A DNA stretch of 64,000 bases, from positions 3,286,001-3,350,000 of the forward strand of contig NZ_JBEJGY010000004.1 in assembly GCF_040253615.1 (NCBI RefSeq), read 5' to 3'. The notes under the pieces were generated by a model. It did no database searches, had not been told where the DNA came from, and was given only the letters and a program-made list of their open reading frames with translations. The DNA is from Streptomyces sp. Edi4 (GTDB taxonomy: Bacteria > Actinomycetota > Actinomycetes > Streptomycetales > Streptomycetaceae). Position 1 is the stretch's first letter; every line of letters begins with the position of its first letter. This document shows positions 1 to 8,479 of the stretch, piece after piece. A program made the position numbers and the translations under genes.

Positions 1-2855
1 GCCGCCGGGTCGAGCGCCGCCAGCTGCGCCTGGAAGTCGACCGTCCAGCGGCCCGCCTGCTCCGGGTTGAGCCCGAACCGCAGCCGCCACATCCGGCCGA
101 GCAGCGCGAGGGAGCGTACGAACTCCGGCAGCCCCGAGTTCACGAACTGCGGCGGCACCGACTGGGCGTGCCCACCCGCCGAAGGCCCCGCCTCCACCGG
201 CACGGCCACGATGTTCGCGGTCCCGTACTGGACACAGATCGCCCGCCCGAAGTCGGAGCCCATCACCAGGTACGAGCCCGCGTCGGCGGCCGGCTGCACG
301 CCGCGCTGCTGCGCGAGTTCCGCCAGCGTGGGCACCGGCTGCCCGGGCGCGGCCTGCGCCCAGAAGAACGGCCCGAAGTCCACCGGAAGCCCCGCCCACA
401 CGAGCGTGACCGCCACGACCTCCGGCACACCCTGGCGCGAGACCGCGCGCTGGTCGAAGCGGAACACGCCCTGCGGCCCGAACGCGCCGGCCAGCTCGTG
501 CGCCACGCCCTCCGGCGGCAGCGGCGGCACCGGCTGCACGGCCGGAATCGGCGCCCGCACCGGCTGCGGCCTCGCCGGGCCGTCCGCGACCTGCGCCAAC
601 TCGCCCTGGTGCGTGAGCAGATGCCGCACACCCTGACGGCGCGAGCCGTGGTCCTTGCCGTACGGGGCCACATGCGTGATCCGCACCTGCGGCCACTGCT
701 CACGGATCATCCGCGCGCAGTAACCGCCCGGCAGCTCGCACGACTCCAGCTCCGTGTGCAGCTCCAGCACGTGGTCGGCGGGCACGTTCATCGCCCGCAG
801 CTCGTGGAAGATCTGCCACTCCGGATGCGGAATGCCCGGCGCCGAACGCCGGATGAGCTGCTGCTCGGACCCGTCGGGCGCGCGGTAGCGCAGCACCGCC
901 TGGTAGCCGGGGCCCACCGTCGGCAGTCCTGCCGGGGGCTGCTGGGGATAGCCGTACGCGGGCGGCGGCTGCGGCACGGCGCCACCCGGCGGCATACCGG
1001 GCGGCCCGGGCGGCTGCGGCACGGCGCCACCGGGACCCATCTGCGCGGGCCCCGCCAGCATCGTCGCCGCCTGGTGCACCCCACCGGGCGGCGCACCGGG
1101 ACCGGCGGGCGACGCACCGGGCGGACCGGGCGGTGTCGGAGCGCCGGGCGCACCGGGTGGGCCCGGCGGCACCGGCGGGCCAAGGCGGACCTGACCGCCC
1201 TGGCTCGGGTCGGCGAACATCGTCGCGGCCTGATGCACGGCGCCGGGCGCCACCCCGGGCGTTCCGGGCGGCATGGGCGCACCAGGAGCACCAGGAGCAC
1301 CAGGGGCACGCGGAGGCATAGGCGCCCCCGGGGCGCCGGGCGCACCGGGTGGGCCCGGCGGCACCGGCGGGCCAAGGCGGACCTGACCGCCCTGACTCGG
1401 GTCCGCGAACATCGTCGCGGCCTGATGCACATCGCCCCGCGCGGGCGGTGGCGTCGGCGCGCCGGGGGGCTGGGGCCCGTCAGGACCCAGCTGCGACACC
1501 AGCTGCGTGGGCAGATAACCGCCCAAGGACGCACCCGCAGGCGGCGTCGCCCCCGCGGGCACCGCACCCGGCGGCGGAGTGGGGCCCGGCACCGGACCGG
1601 CCGTCGGCACGCCTGGCCGGGCACCCGGGGTCCCCGGCGCGCCCGGCGGCGGCGGTGTCACCGAACCCGCGCCCCGCGCGGCCCGCGCACCCGGCGGCGG
1701 ACCGGATGCCTTACTGGTCGCGGCGTCCGCGATGTCCTCCGCGCCCGAGGACGCGTGACCTGACGCGGCGTCAGGCGCGCCGTGGGAGATGGGCCCCCCG
1801 GGCGTGCGACCTCCGGGCGCCGACGCACCCGGCACCCACGCATCCAGCCCGGACCCACCCGGCGTCGGCGCACCCGGAGTTGGCGCGCCCGGCATGCCCG
1901 CGTCCGGCAGCCGCGCATCCAACCCGGACCCACCCGACACCGGCGCACCCGGCGCCTGCGCACCCGGCATGCCCGCGTCCGGCACCGGTGCACCCGGCGT
2001 TCGCGCGTCCGCCCCAGGACCGCCCGGCGGCCGCGCCTCCGGCGCCGACGTGCCCTGCGGGTCGTACGCGGGCGCGAGCGCCGTCGGGGGAAGCCGGCTG
2101 CCCCCCGGCATCAGCGCCGTCTTCGCCTCGGGCATCACCTTCGGCGGCGTCTGCTCATCGTCCGAACCCGAGAGCGCGGGCGCGAACACCGTCGCGGGCA
2201 GCGGCACCGAGCCGTCGTCCGACCCCGCGTTGGTATCCGTGCCCGCCCAGGGCGTACCCCCGTCCGCGTCCTGGTCCCGCCCGGCGCCCCCGGCGGCCGG
2301 CCACGCCGGCGCCACGGGCTCGGCGGGGCTCACGGGTCCGGCGGCTCCCACGGGTTCGGCGGAAGCCGGTGACCCCGTACGCGAACCACCACCGCCGCCA
2401 GCACCAGCACCAGCACCAACACCGACGCCACCGTCAACGTCGGAGGCACGCGCACTCGCACTCTCTCCCCGCCGGTCGGGAATCCCCATCCGGTCCGCCG
2501 CGTCCTGCAACCACTCGGGCGGACTCAGCAGGAACGACGTCTGGTTCAGGTCGATCCGGGCCGGCGGCTCGGGCGACGCGGCCGGCGCGGCCTCGGGCAC
2601 CCCGTACTCCTCCTCGTACCGGCGGATCACCTCACCCACCGGCAACGCGGGCCACAACGACGCGTCGCCGCTGTCCCGCGCGATCACCAGACGCTGCGCG
2701 CCGCCATCGACCGCGGGCCCGTTCTCGCGGTCCTCGGCCCACACCACGAAACCCAGCTCGAACTCCCGCACCCGCACCTCACGGTGCTGATACGCGGGCA
2801 CATCGCCATTGATCCACTCTTCCGCGCGCTCCTGCGCCTGAGCGAAAGTCACCAT
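1..2855 (-). CDS. Large deaminase / SUKH-4 protein with Imm35-like N-terminus (C-terminus outside window)
   Basis: Partial: 951 codons are visible and the reading frame runs off the left edge. ATG at 2855, with a GGGAG stretch upstream that lies in the end of the preceding gene. Residues 1-85 resemble the small YrhB/Imm35 immunity fold. Residues about 130-640 are a Pro/Gly/Ala-rich linker with internal repeats. Residues 660-745 carry a zinc-deaminase signature: H677-P-E679, then C706 and C713 spaced C-x6-C. Residues from about 755 look like a SUKH-4 domain, including the characteristic NSGLPEF segment. The family knowledge is that such deaminases act on nucleic acids or nucleotides as polymorphic toxins and SUKH domains are immunity folds. 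No signal peptide or secretion domain is visible, so the protein is inferred to be intracellular. The next gene upstream on the same strand (2864-3850) ends 8 bp before this start, so the two are likely one operon. Domain calls are by eye. Confidence 0.8.
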   Translation of the reverse strand, partial: MVTFAQAQERAEEWINGDVPAYQHREVRVREFELGFVVWAEDRENGPAVDGGAQRLVIARDSGDASLWPALPVGEVIRRYEEEYGVPEAAPAASPEPPARIDLNQTSFLLSPPEWLQDAADRMGIPDRRGESASARASDVDGGVGVGAGAGAGGGGGSRTGSPASAEPVGAAGPVSPAEPVAPAWPAAGGAGRDQDADGGTPWAGTDTNAGSDDGSVPLPATVFAPALSGSDDEQTPPKVMPEAKTALMPGGSRLPPTALAPAYDPQGTSAPEARPPGGPGADARTPGAPVPDAGMPGAQAPGAPVSGGSGLDARLPDAGMPGAPTPGAPTPGGSGLDAWVPGASAPGGRTPGGPISHGAPDAASGHASSGAEDIADAATSKASGPPPGARAARGAGSVTPPPPGAPGTPGARPGVPTAGPVPGPTPPPGAVPAGATPPAGASLGGYLPTQLVSQLGPDGPQPPGAPTPPPARGDVHQAATMFADPSQGGQVRLGPPVPPGPPGAPGAPGAPMPPRAPGAPGAPGAPMPPGTPGVAPGAVHQAATMFADPSQGGQVRLGPPVPPGPPGAPGAPTPPGPPGASPAGPGAPPGGVHQAATMLAGPAQMGPGGAVPQPPGPPGMPPGGAVPQPPPAYGYPQQPPAGLPTVGPGYQAVLRYRAPDGSEQQLIRRSAPGIPHPEWQIFHELRAMNVPADHVLELHTELESCELPGGYCARMIREQWPQVRITHVAPYGKDHGSRRQGVRHLLTHQGELAQVADGPARPQPVRAPIPAVQPVPPLPPEGVAHELAGAFGPQGVFRFDQRAVSRQGVPEVVAVTLVWAGLPVDFGPFFWAQAAPGQPVPTLAELAQQRGVQPAADAGSYLVMGSDFGRAICVQYGTANIVAVPVEAGPSAGGHAQSVPPQFVNSGLPEFVRSLALLGRMWRLRFGLNPEQAGRWTVDFQAQLAALDPA
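1141..1430. repeat. In-frame duplicated linker block, about 98 bp, offset 192 bp
   Basis: The segment 1141-1238 recurs at 1333-1430 with few differences. It encodes a linker motif containing HQAATMFADPSQGG followed by Pro/Gly runs; a third, weaker copy (HQAATMLAGP) lies near 1050-1080. The offset is 64 codons, so the duplication keeps frame. Confidence 0.8.
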
Positions 2856-2863
2856 CGGCCGGC

Positions 2864-3850
2864 TCACTCCCCTACCGAGGTCGTCTCGACGACGCGCACG
2901 AATCCGCCGTCCACCATCAGGTTCGCCACGGTCTCCAGCTCCGGGGGATTGCCCGCGAGCCGGGCGAGGAACGCGTCGAAATCGTCACCGCAGGGCAGCA
3001 GCAGCCGCTCCACCCGCTCGTGCACGCTCAGGCCGTCCTGGTCACGCGCGTCGTCGTACGGGCAGAACCACACCGAACCGACCCCGGAACCACGCACCTT
3101 CACCGCCAGGATCCCACCCTGCGCGAACGCCACGCTCAGATAGTCCTTCGTCAGGTGGTCCCGCAGACACTTGTTGACGTACACCAGGTCATTGACCGCC
3201 GCCTCCTCACGGACCGTGAAGAACGGCTGGTCCACCAGGAGACCCAGCTCCGCGTCGAGCGCCGCGCCCACCGGAGCACAGCCACCCGCCGCCTTCAGGA
3301 ACGACCGGTAGGCACCCGGCAGCCGGTACCCCAAGTCCTCCTCGACGCCGAGGAGTTGGGACTCCGACACCGCCACCGAACCCTTCGGCAGACCGAAGTG
3401 CGCCGGCCGCGTCTCCTGCAACGGACGCGTACCGCGCTTGTCGTGCTCGACCCGCGCCGTCGCCAGACCGCCGTAGTGCCGCAGCAGCGCCTTCACTTCT
3501 ACCGGAACCAGTTCGAGACGGCGGCCGCCGGCCACGTGGTGCCACGTCCAGCCGTGCGGGGTCGCCACCGCCGGCACCGTGTCCCACAGCTCGTGGCCCG
3601 CCGCGGCGAGCGCCGCGTTCGCCGACACGTAGTCGGTCAGCCGGAGCTCGTCCACCCCGAACCCCTCGGGCGGCTCGGCGATCTCCACCGCCACCCTGGC
3701 GTACGGGGAGAACACCGGGAAACCGTTCTCGTCCATCCGCACCCCCCGGGGATGCCGGGCGGCCCGTACCGGGTCCGGGAAGTGCACGACCTGCCCGGCG
3801 TAGGCCGCGTTCGGTGGCGCGGCGTGCTGCCCGAGCCGACCTGTCGTCAT
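2864..3850 (-). CDS. WHH-type HNH nuclease domain fused to SMI1/KNR4 (SUKH-1) domain
   Basis: 328 aa from ATG at 3850; GGGGGC lies about 8 bases upstream. A longer frame to 3949 lacks support. The N-terminal half has W103-H104-H105 followed by a basic and hydrophobic stretch and RHYGG. This matches the WHH/LHH class of HNH/EndoVII-like toxin nucleases seen in polymorphic toxins. The second half (about 165-300: LGVEEDLGYRLPGAYRSFL, then a long acidic tail) is a SMI1/KNR4 SUKH domain, a family that neutralises such nucleases. A toxin domain and its immunity domain would then sit in one polypeptide. The alternative is a degenerate nuclease used as a binding module. It lies 8 bp upstream of the SUKH-4/deaminase gene and is divergent from the YwqJ-like deaminase. 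There is no signal peptide. Confidence 0.75.
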   Translation of the reverse strand: MTTGRLGQHAAPPNAAYAGQVVHFPDPVRAARHPRGVRMDENGFPVFSPYARVAVEIAEPPEGFGVDELRLTDYVSANAALAAAGHELWDTVPAVATPHGWTWHHVAGGRRLELVPVEVKALLRHYGGLATARVEHDKRGTRPLQETRPAHFGLPKGSVAVSESQLLGVEEDLGYRLPGAYRSFLKAAGGCAPVGAALDAELGLLVDQPFFTVREEAAVNDLVYVNKCLRDHLTKDYLSVAFAQGGILAVKVRGSGVGSVWFCPYDDARDQDGLSVHERVERLLLPCGDDFDAFLARLAGNPPELETVANLMVDGGFVRVVETTSVGE

Positions 3851-4102
3851 GGCGGTTGCCCCCTGCTGCGTGCTCCTGCGTCCGGCTGGTGGGGACCAGA
3901 GTATGCGGTACGGCAAGAGCGGCCACCGGCCCCGCGATCCGGTCACCAACCGTCACGCCCATATCACCCTGCGCCCGTCATACGTGGCTTATCGCGCCCC
4001 AGCTTCCGTACCAGCACTCACATTTGGCAGGCTGTCCCCGCAGACTCGGGGGCGCTGACACGTGCGGCTGAAGCCGTCGCCAGTGGGAGGAACACCAGCA
4101 CC

Positions 4103-4867
4103 ATGCACACCGCACCAGGCGAAACATCCACGACACCGGCCATGAGCGGGGGGCCGGGCGGACCACACCCGGCACCGGGCGGACCGCACCACGCACCGGG
4201 CGACGCACGCCTGACGCCAGGCGACGCACGCCACGCACCGGGCGACGCACGCCTCGCGGGCGACCCGCGTCCCACGCCCGGCGACGCACGTCTCGCGGCG
4301 GGCGACGCACGCCTGACGCCAGGACACCCGCGTCTCACGCCCGGCGACGCACGTCTCACGCCGGGCGACGCACGTCTCGCACCGGGCGACGCACACCTCA
4401 CGCTTGGCGACCCGCGTCTCACCTGGAGCGCCACGGCCACCGCCGCCGCGCCCTTACTCAGACACCGCCGCGACGGCATCCTCCCCGCCATCGCCGCCGC
4501 GCTGTCCGTCCGCGGCGAAACCCTCACCTGTACCGCCGGCAAGGGCGAACAGCCGCCGGTCCTGCACACCCTCGTCCAGGACTACCTCGACACCCTCACC
4601 AGCGCCCAGCGCGAACGCTTCACCGGCCGCTGCCCCGAAGCCATCCTGCTCTCCCGGCACCTGACCGCCGTCGAGTCGGGACGCTCCAAACGCGCCCAGC
4701 GCAAACCCCTCACCCACGGCGAGGCCCGCCGCGCGCTCAAGCACGCCAAACTCACCGCCCGCCGCATACGCGAGGACGGCGACCCGCTGCACGGCAGCTA
4801 CGCCCCGCCCTGCCGCTCCTGCACCGCGCTCCTCGCCCATTTCGGCGTGCGCAGCGTGGAGCCGTAA
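4103..4867 (+). CDS. YwqJ-type deaminase with repetitive N-terminus
   Basis: 254 aa; ATG at 4103 with GGGAGG 12 bases upstream. Residues about 15-105 are a degenerate Pro-Gly-Asp-Ala-Arg repeat. The C-terminal 140 residues form the catalytic domain. Zinc-deaminase ligands are visible as C177-P-E179 and P-P-C237-R-S-C240, in the order and spacing of the YwqJ family of polymorphic-toxin deaminases. The likely substrate is a nucleic acid or nucleotide, but which one cannot be read from the sequence. No secretion signal is seen. The next gene, 88 bp downstream, is a SUKH-3 immunity protein on the same strand, so this is a probable effector/immunity pair. The frame extends far upstream without a stop, but only the 4103 start has a ribosome binding site. 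Confidence 0.82.
   Translation: MHTAPGETSTTPAMSGGPGGPHPAPGGPHHAPGDARLTPGDARHAPGDARLAGDPRPTPGDARLAAGDARLTPGHPRLTPGDARLTPGDARLAPGDAHLTLGDPRLTWSATATAAAPLLRHRRDGILPAIAAALSVRGETLTCTAGKGEQPPVLHTLVQDYLDTLTSAQRERFTGRCPEAILLSRHLTAVESGRSKRAQRKPLTHGEARRALKHAKLTARRIREDGDPLHGSYAPPCRSCTALLAHFGVRSVEP
4198..4420. repeat. Degenerate 18-21 bp coding repeat (PGDARL units)
   Basis: About a dozen imperfect copies of a unit reading roughly CCGGGCGACGCACGTCTC. They encode the Pro-Gly-Asp-Ala-Arg-Leu repeats of the YwqJ-type protein. Such a tract is likely to vary in copy number between strains. Confidence 0.8.
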
Positions 4868-4955
4868 ACAACCCCTCACAGCCCGCACCGCAACACCCCG
4901 TACCGCAACTCCCCACACCGCCCACCGCCCCCACCGCACGGAAAGGCCGCGGCCG

Positions 4956-5444
4956 ATGCCGGACATCTCCACCACCCGCTTCCCCGTCCCCGTCGACGCC
5001 GCCCTGCGCACCGCCGGCTGGCAGCCCGGCCGCTGGGACATCCGCCAGGCCGAGGCGTGGGCCGACGTCCTGCGCGGCCACACCTCGCCCGCCGGACACC
5101 GCCACACCGTCTTTCCGGCCGCCGTCGAGGCGTGGGCGGAGTTCGGGGGGCTGCGCCTCACCGCGCCGGGTCCGGGCCGCCGCAACGCGCCCGCCGCCCT
5201 GCGCTTCGACCCCCTGGCGGGGCTCCACCTCGCCCGCACGCTGGCGGACCTGGGGCGGGCGCTGGACACGGATATCGCGCCGCTGGGGGAGGAGGGGGAT
5301 CAGCAGGCTGTGCTCGCGATCGACGCGGTGGGGCGGGTGTACGCGCTCGACCACACCGGGGACTGGTATGTGGGGGCCGATATCGACGCGGCCCTCAACA
5401 CCCTCCTCACCGGCACTCAGCCCACCCGCCTCACCCCGGCGTGA
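4956..5444 (+). CDS. SUKH-3 domain immunity protein
   Basis: 162 aa; ATG at 4956 with GAAAGG about 10 bases upstream. The whole protein fits the SUKH-3 pattern: an N-terminal helix with AGWQPGR, the AEFGGLRL core, FDPLAG, a LAIDAVGRVYALD strand and the closing G-x-DIDAALNTLLTG helix. SUKH-3 proteins are known or predicted immunity partners of nuclease and deaminase toxins. It directly follows the YwqJ-type deaminase on the same strand, and is inferred to protect against it. It is soluble, with no signal peptide or membrane segment. Confidence 0.88.
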   Translation: MPDISTTRFPVPVDAALRTAGWQPGRWDIRQAEAWADVLRGHTSPAGHRHTVFPAAVEAWAEFGGLRLTAPGPGRRNAPAALRFDPLAGLHLARTLADLGRALDTDIAPLGEEGDQQAVLAIDAVGRVYALDHTGDWYVGADIDAALNTLLTGTQPTRLTPA

Positions 5445-5915
5445 CCCTGCCCGGGGGCGTGCCGGGCTGGTCGCGCAGTTCCCCGCGCCCCTGACAGAGC
5501 GCGTGCCGGCCCGCATGGGCAACCTCAGCCCGCCCCGCTCCCCGGCAGGGTTGGTGCCGGCCCGCATAGGCATACCCAGCCCGCCCGCCCCTGGCAGAGT
5601 CCGCGCTGGCCCGTGCGGGCACACCCAGCCCGTCCGGCGTTTGAGGACGAGGCCGTTCAGGCCGACCGGGGCCCGGGGCGCAGCAGCCCCAGGTACCCCG
5701 GCTGCGGACCGCGGATGGCTGGTCGCGCAGTTCCCCGCGCCCCCTGACAGAGCGCGTGCCGGCCCGCATGGGCAACCTCAGCCCGCCCGCCCCGGCAGGG
5801 CTGGCGCCGGCCCGCATGCGCATCCTCAGCCCGGCCCCGGCCCCGGCAGGGGCTGGTGCCGGCCCGCATGGGCGTACTCAGCCCGCCCCGCCCCCGGCAG
5901 GGGCTGGCGCCGGGG
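5445..5915. repeat. Intergenic stretch of dispersed Streptomyces repeats
   Basis: No credible gene. The region contains several copies of two elements. One reads GCGCAGTTCCCCGCGCCCC (5472 and 5725 regions) and is followed by GTGCCGGCCCGCATGGGC-like text. The other begins CCCGTCCGGCGTTTGAGG at 5627. The same elements recur at 11075, 15205, 24380, 30000-30949 and 54233. Confidence 0.85.
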
Positions 5916-7226
5916 TCAGCGGGGCGCGGTCGGGAGGATGGCTGAGACGCGGAAGCCACCCTCATCCGTCACGCCCGACACAAACACCCCACCCAACCCC
6001 AAGACCCGCTCCCGCATCCCCACCAGCCCATTCCCGCCGCTCGGCAACCCCGCATCCGCCGTGACCCCGTCCCCCGGCCCGTTCTCCACCTGCATCGCCA
6101 CCTCGTCCACCCGGTACCCGAGCCGCACCATCACCTTCGCGCCCGCCGCGTGCTTGTGCACATTGGTCAACGCCTCCTGCACCACCCGGTACGCCGTCTG
6201 CTCCACCAGCGCGTCACACCCCCGCGCCTCCCCCTGCACCATCAGCTCCACCACCATCCCGGCCTCCCGGGACTGCCCCACCAACGCCTCGATGTCCGCC
6301 AGACACGGCCCCTCCTCCGCCGCCGCAGCCGCCGCGGCCGCCGCCGCCCCCACCGCCGCCAACGGCACCGACTCCACCCGCGCCGCCGCCCTCGGCTCAT
6401 CCGCCGCCCGCAGCACCCCGAGCATCTGACGCAACTCCGTCAACGCCTGACGCCCCATGTCCCCCACCAGCGCCGCGTTCTTCACCGCCTTCTCCGGATC
6501 CTTGCGCGCCACCGCCTGCAACGCCGCCGCGTGCACCACCATCAACGACACCCGGTGCGCCACCACGTCATGCATCTCCCGGGCGATCCGCGTCCGCTCC
6601 TCCGTACGCGCCCACTCCGCCCGCTCCTCCGCCCGGTCCGCAAGCAGCGACAACTCCCGCTCCAGCGAATCCGCCCGCTCCCGCAGCGACTCCATCAACC
6701 GCCGCCGCGCCCCTATATAGAGCCCGTACAACAACGGCGGACCCGATATCCCGAGCGACATCACCACCGACATCACCGGCACGTACCAGAGCCCCGAGTC
6801 GTAATCACCCCCCGCCACGCTGTGATGCATCCGCACGAACGTCACGATGAACGTCCCCACCACCGACATCCCCGCCAGCGCCGCCGTGATCCGGCGCGGC
6901 ACCTCCGACGCGGCCAGCGTGTACAGACCCACCACGCTCAACAGAAAACCCATGCTCGCCGGGGTCACCGCGATCGACACCAGCACCACCGCGATCGGCC
7001 ACCGCCGACGCAGCGTCAGCGACGCCCCCGCCACCAGACCGAGCACCACCCCCGCCGGCACCGGCAGCCCCGCGTCCCCCGCGAACCCCACCCCCTCCAA
7101 CGCGCACTCCAGCGCGGAGAAAACCCCGAGCGAGACGTCCAGCACCGCGCTGCGCCTGCGCTCCCACCACCACCAGCCACGGGAGGTCAACCCCGTGGCT
7201 TCCTGGTATGCCCCCGTTACGGTCAT
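5916..7226 (-). CDS. Sensor histidine kinase (HisKA_3 / NarL-type)
   Basis: 436 aa, ATG at 7226. An N-terminal membrane domain spans roughly residues 25-170 with about five hydrophobic segments, preceded by an unusual WWWW run (residues 18-21). The dimerisation/phosphoacceptor helix is RIAREMHDVVAHR with H219, the signature of kinases that pair with LuxR-type response regulators. The C-terminal ATPase region includes NVHKHA (N box) and GNGLVGMRERV (G box). A poly-alanine run (294-303) interrupts the linker before the ATPase domain. No response regulator gene is adjacent, so the kinase is orphan within this window. The signal sensed is unknown. Confidence 0.9.
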   Translation of the reverse strand: MTVTGAYQEATGLTSRGWWWWERRRSAVLDVSLGVFSALECALEGVGFAGDAGLPVPAGVVLGLVAGASLTLRRRWPIAVVLVSIAVTPASMGFLLSVVGLYTLAASEVPRRITAALAGMSVVGTFIVTFVRMHHSVAGGDYDSGLWYVPVMSVVMSLGISGPPLLYGLYIGARRRLMESLRERADSLERELSLLADRAEERAEWARTEERTRIAREMHDVVAHRVSLMVVHAAALQAVARKDPEKAVKNAALVGDMGRQALTELRQMLGVLRAADEPRAAARVESVPLAAVGAAAAAAAAAAEEGPCLADIEALVGQSREAGMVVELMVQGEARGCDALVEQTAYRVVQEALTNVHKHAAGAKVMVRLGYRVDEVAMQVENGPGDGVTADAGLPSGGNGLVGMRERVLGLGGVFVSGVTDEGGFRVSAILPTAPR

Positions 7227-7391
7227 GGCTCCCAGCCTACGGGCGCCCGCGAACGCTCTTCCTGCCGCTTTCGCTCACCCCGGGCAGCACGAAATCACCT
7301 CGAACACGCCAGGAATCCGCCTCCATCCCACGATGTAGTGAATCGACCGATTCTTCGACCGGACGTCCGCATTCCGGACGAGCGTGTCCGT

Positions 7392-8252
7392 ATGACATCG
7401 ACCACACCCGGCAAATACGCCGACTTCGAAGACCTGCGCCGCCAGGCGATCGCCCTGCGCCGCGAAGGACTCAGCCTGCGCCAGATCCGCGACCGGCTCC
7501 ACGTCGACAACAACGACCTCCTCCACCGCCTGGTGAAAGGCGAGCCTCCGCCGGAGTGGACCAAGCGCCCAAACGCGAAGGACGACCTGCGCGATCGGGC
7601 CAGAGAGCTCCGCGCGCAGGGCATGACGTACGACCAGATCCAGGTCGAGCTGGGTTGCTCGAAGAGTTCGATATCGCTCTGGGTGCGCGACCTTCCCAAC
7701 CCCGGGCCCCGCTATACGGAAGCCGAGCAGCGCGCCCTCATGAACGAGGGCCTTGCCCGGCTCCGCGCCGGCCAGGACGATGAGCGGCGCGCGACAAAGG
7801 CCGCCGCGAGCGACCAGGTCGGAAGGCTCTCGGACAGGGAGCTCCTTCTCGTCGGCGCCGGCCTGTACTGGGCCGAGGGGGCCAAGGACAAGACCTACCG
7901 CCGCAGCGAGCGCCTGCACTTCATCAACAGCGACCCCGACATGATCAAGGTGTACCTGCGTTGGCTGGAGCTCCTGGGCGTCCCACGGGAGCGGATGCAC
8001 TTCCGGGTCAGCATCCACGAGTCGGCGGATGTCGCCGGGGCCGAGCAGTTCTGGGCCGATCTGGCCGGAGTCGACCCGGCCACTTTCCAGCGGGCCACAC
8101 TCAAGAAGCACAATCCGCGCACTACGCGAAAGAACGTGGCTGAGGGCTACAGAGGCTGCCTGGTGGTCTACGTGACCAAAAGCGCTGACCTCTACCGTCG
8201 CATGGAGGGCACTTGGTACGGCATAGTGTTGGGTGCCGATCCGGCGACCTGA
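7392..8252 (+). CDS. Double helix-turn-helix protein with LAGLIDADG-like C-terminal domain
   Basis: 286 aa from ATG 7392. No clear ribosome binding site is seen; an in-frame GTG at 7338 is an alternative. Residues 12-50 and 62-100 each look like a short resolvase/Sigma-type helix-turn-helix (LSLRQIRDRLHVDNNDLL and MTYDQIQVELGCSKSSIS). The C-terminal half has LLLVGAGLYWAEGAK and FINSDPDMIKVYLRWL. These resemble the LAGLIDADG helix and following strand of homing-endonuclease-like proteins. A role in DNA binding or cleavage is inferred. It lies 27 bp upstream of tRNA-Gln. The protein might simply be a regulator that has reused the fold. Confidence 0.65.
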   Translation: MTSTTPGKYADFEDLRRQAIALRREGLSLRQIRDRLHVDNNDLLHRLVKGEPPPEWTKRPNAKDDLRDRARELRAQGMTYDQIQVELGCSKSSISLWVRDLPNPGPRYTEAEQRALMNEGLARLRAGQDDERRATKAAASDQVGRLSDRELLLVGAGLYWAEGAKDKTYRRSERLHFINSDPDMIKVYLRWLELLGVPRERMHFRVSIHESADVAGAEQFWADLAGVDPATFQRATLKKHNPRTTRKNVAEGYRGCLVVYVTKSADLYRRMEGTWYGIVLGADPAT

Positions 8253-8279
8253 CCCAATGTCCGGTTTAGTCGGGTTTAA

Positions 8280-8352
8280 TCCCCCATGGTGTAATCAGGC
8301 AGCACTACGGTTTTTGGTACCGTCTGTTCAGGTTCAAATCCTGATGGGGGAG
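8280..8352 (+). tRNA. tRNA-Gln (anticodon UUG)
   Basis: The 7-bp acceptor stem TCCCCCA (8280-8286) pairs with TGGGGGA (8345-8351), with discriminator G at 8352. The anticodon stem ACGGT/ACCGT encloses the loop TTTTGGT, giving TTG at 8314-8316. The T arm is TCAGG-TTCAAAT-CCTGA (8328-8344). CCA is not encoded. It reads CAA, the rarer glutamine codon in a GC-rich genome. Confidence 0.96.
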
Positions 8353-8360
8353 CCCAGACA

Positions 8361-8389
8361 CGGGTCCTGACCGCACTGGTCAGGACCCG
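8361..8389 (+). terminator. Terminator hairpin after tRNA-Gln
   Basis: A perfect 12-bp inverted repeat, CGGGTCCTGACC / GGTCAGGACCCG, with the 5-nt loop GCACT, lies 9 bases after the tRNA. A short T run follows at 8395-8397. Confidence 0.85.
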
Positions 8390-8479
8390 CCGCGTTTCCC
8401 CCGCCCCCACCCCGAGTTCACCCCCCAAGCCCCCCGGTATCCTTCGGTTGTCCACCCCCCGAAGCCGAAGGGCACCTCC

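Noticed and set aside
168..2812. Long plus-strand frames rich in Arg and Pro
   Set aside because: They are shadows of the minus-strand deaminase/SUKH-4 gene. Their composition is typical of the complementary frames of its Pro/Gly linker.
7392..8352. An integrated element at tRNA-Gln
   Set aside because: No integrase gene, no duplicated tRNA end and no change in composition were seen downstream; glmU follows directly.
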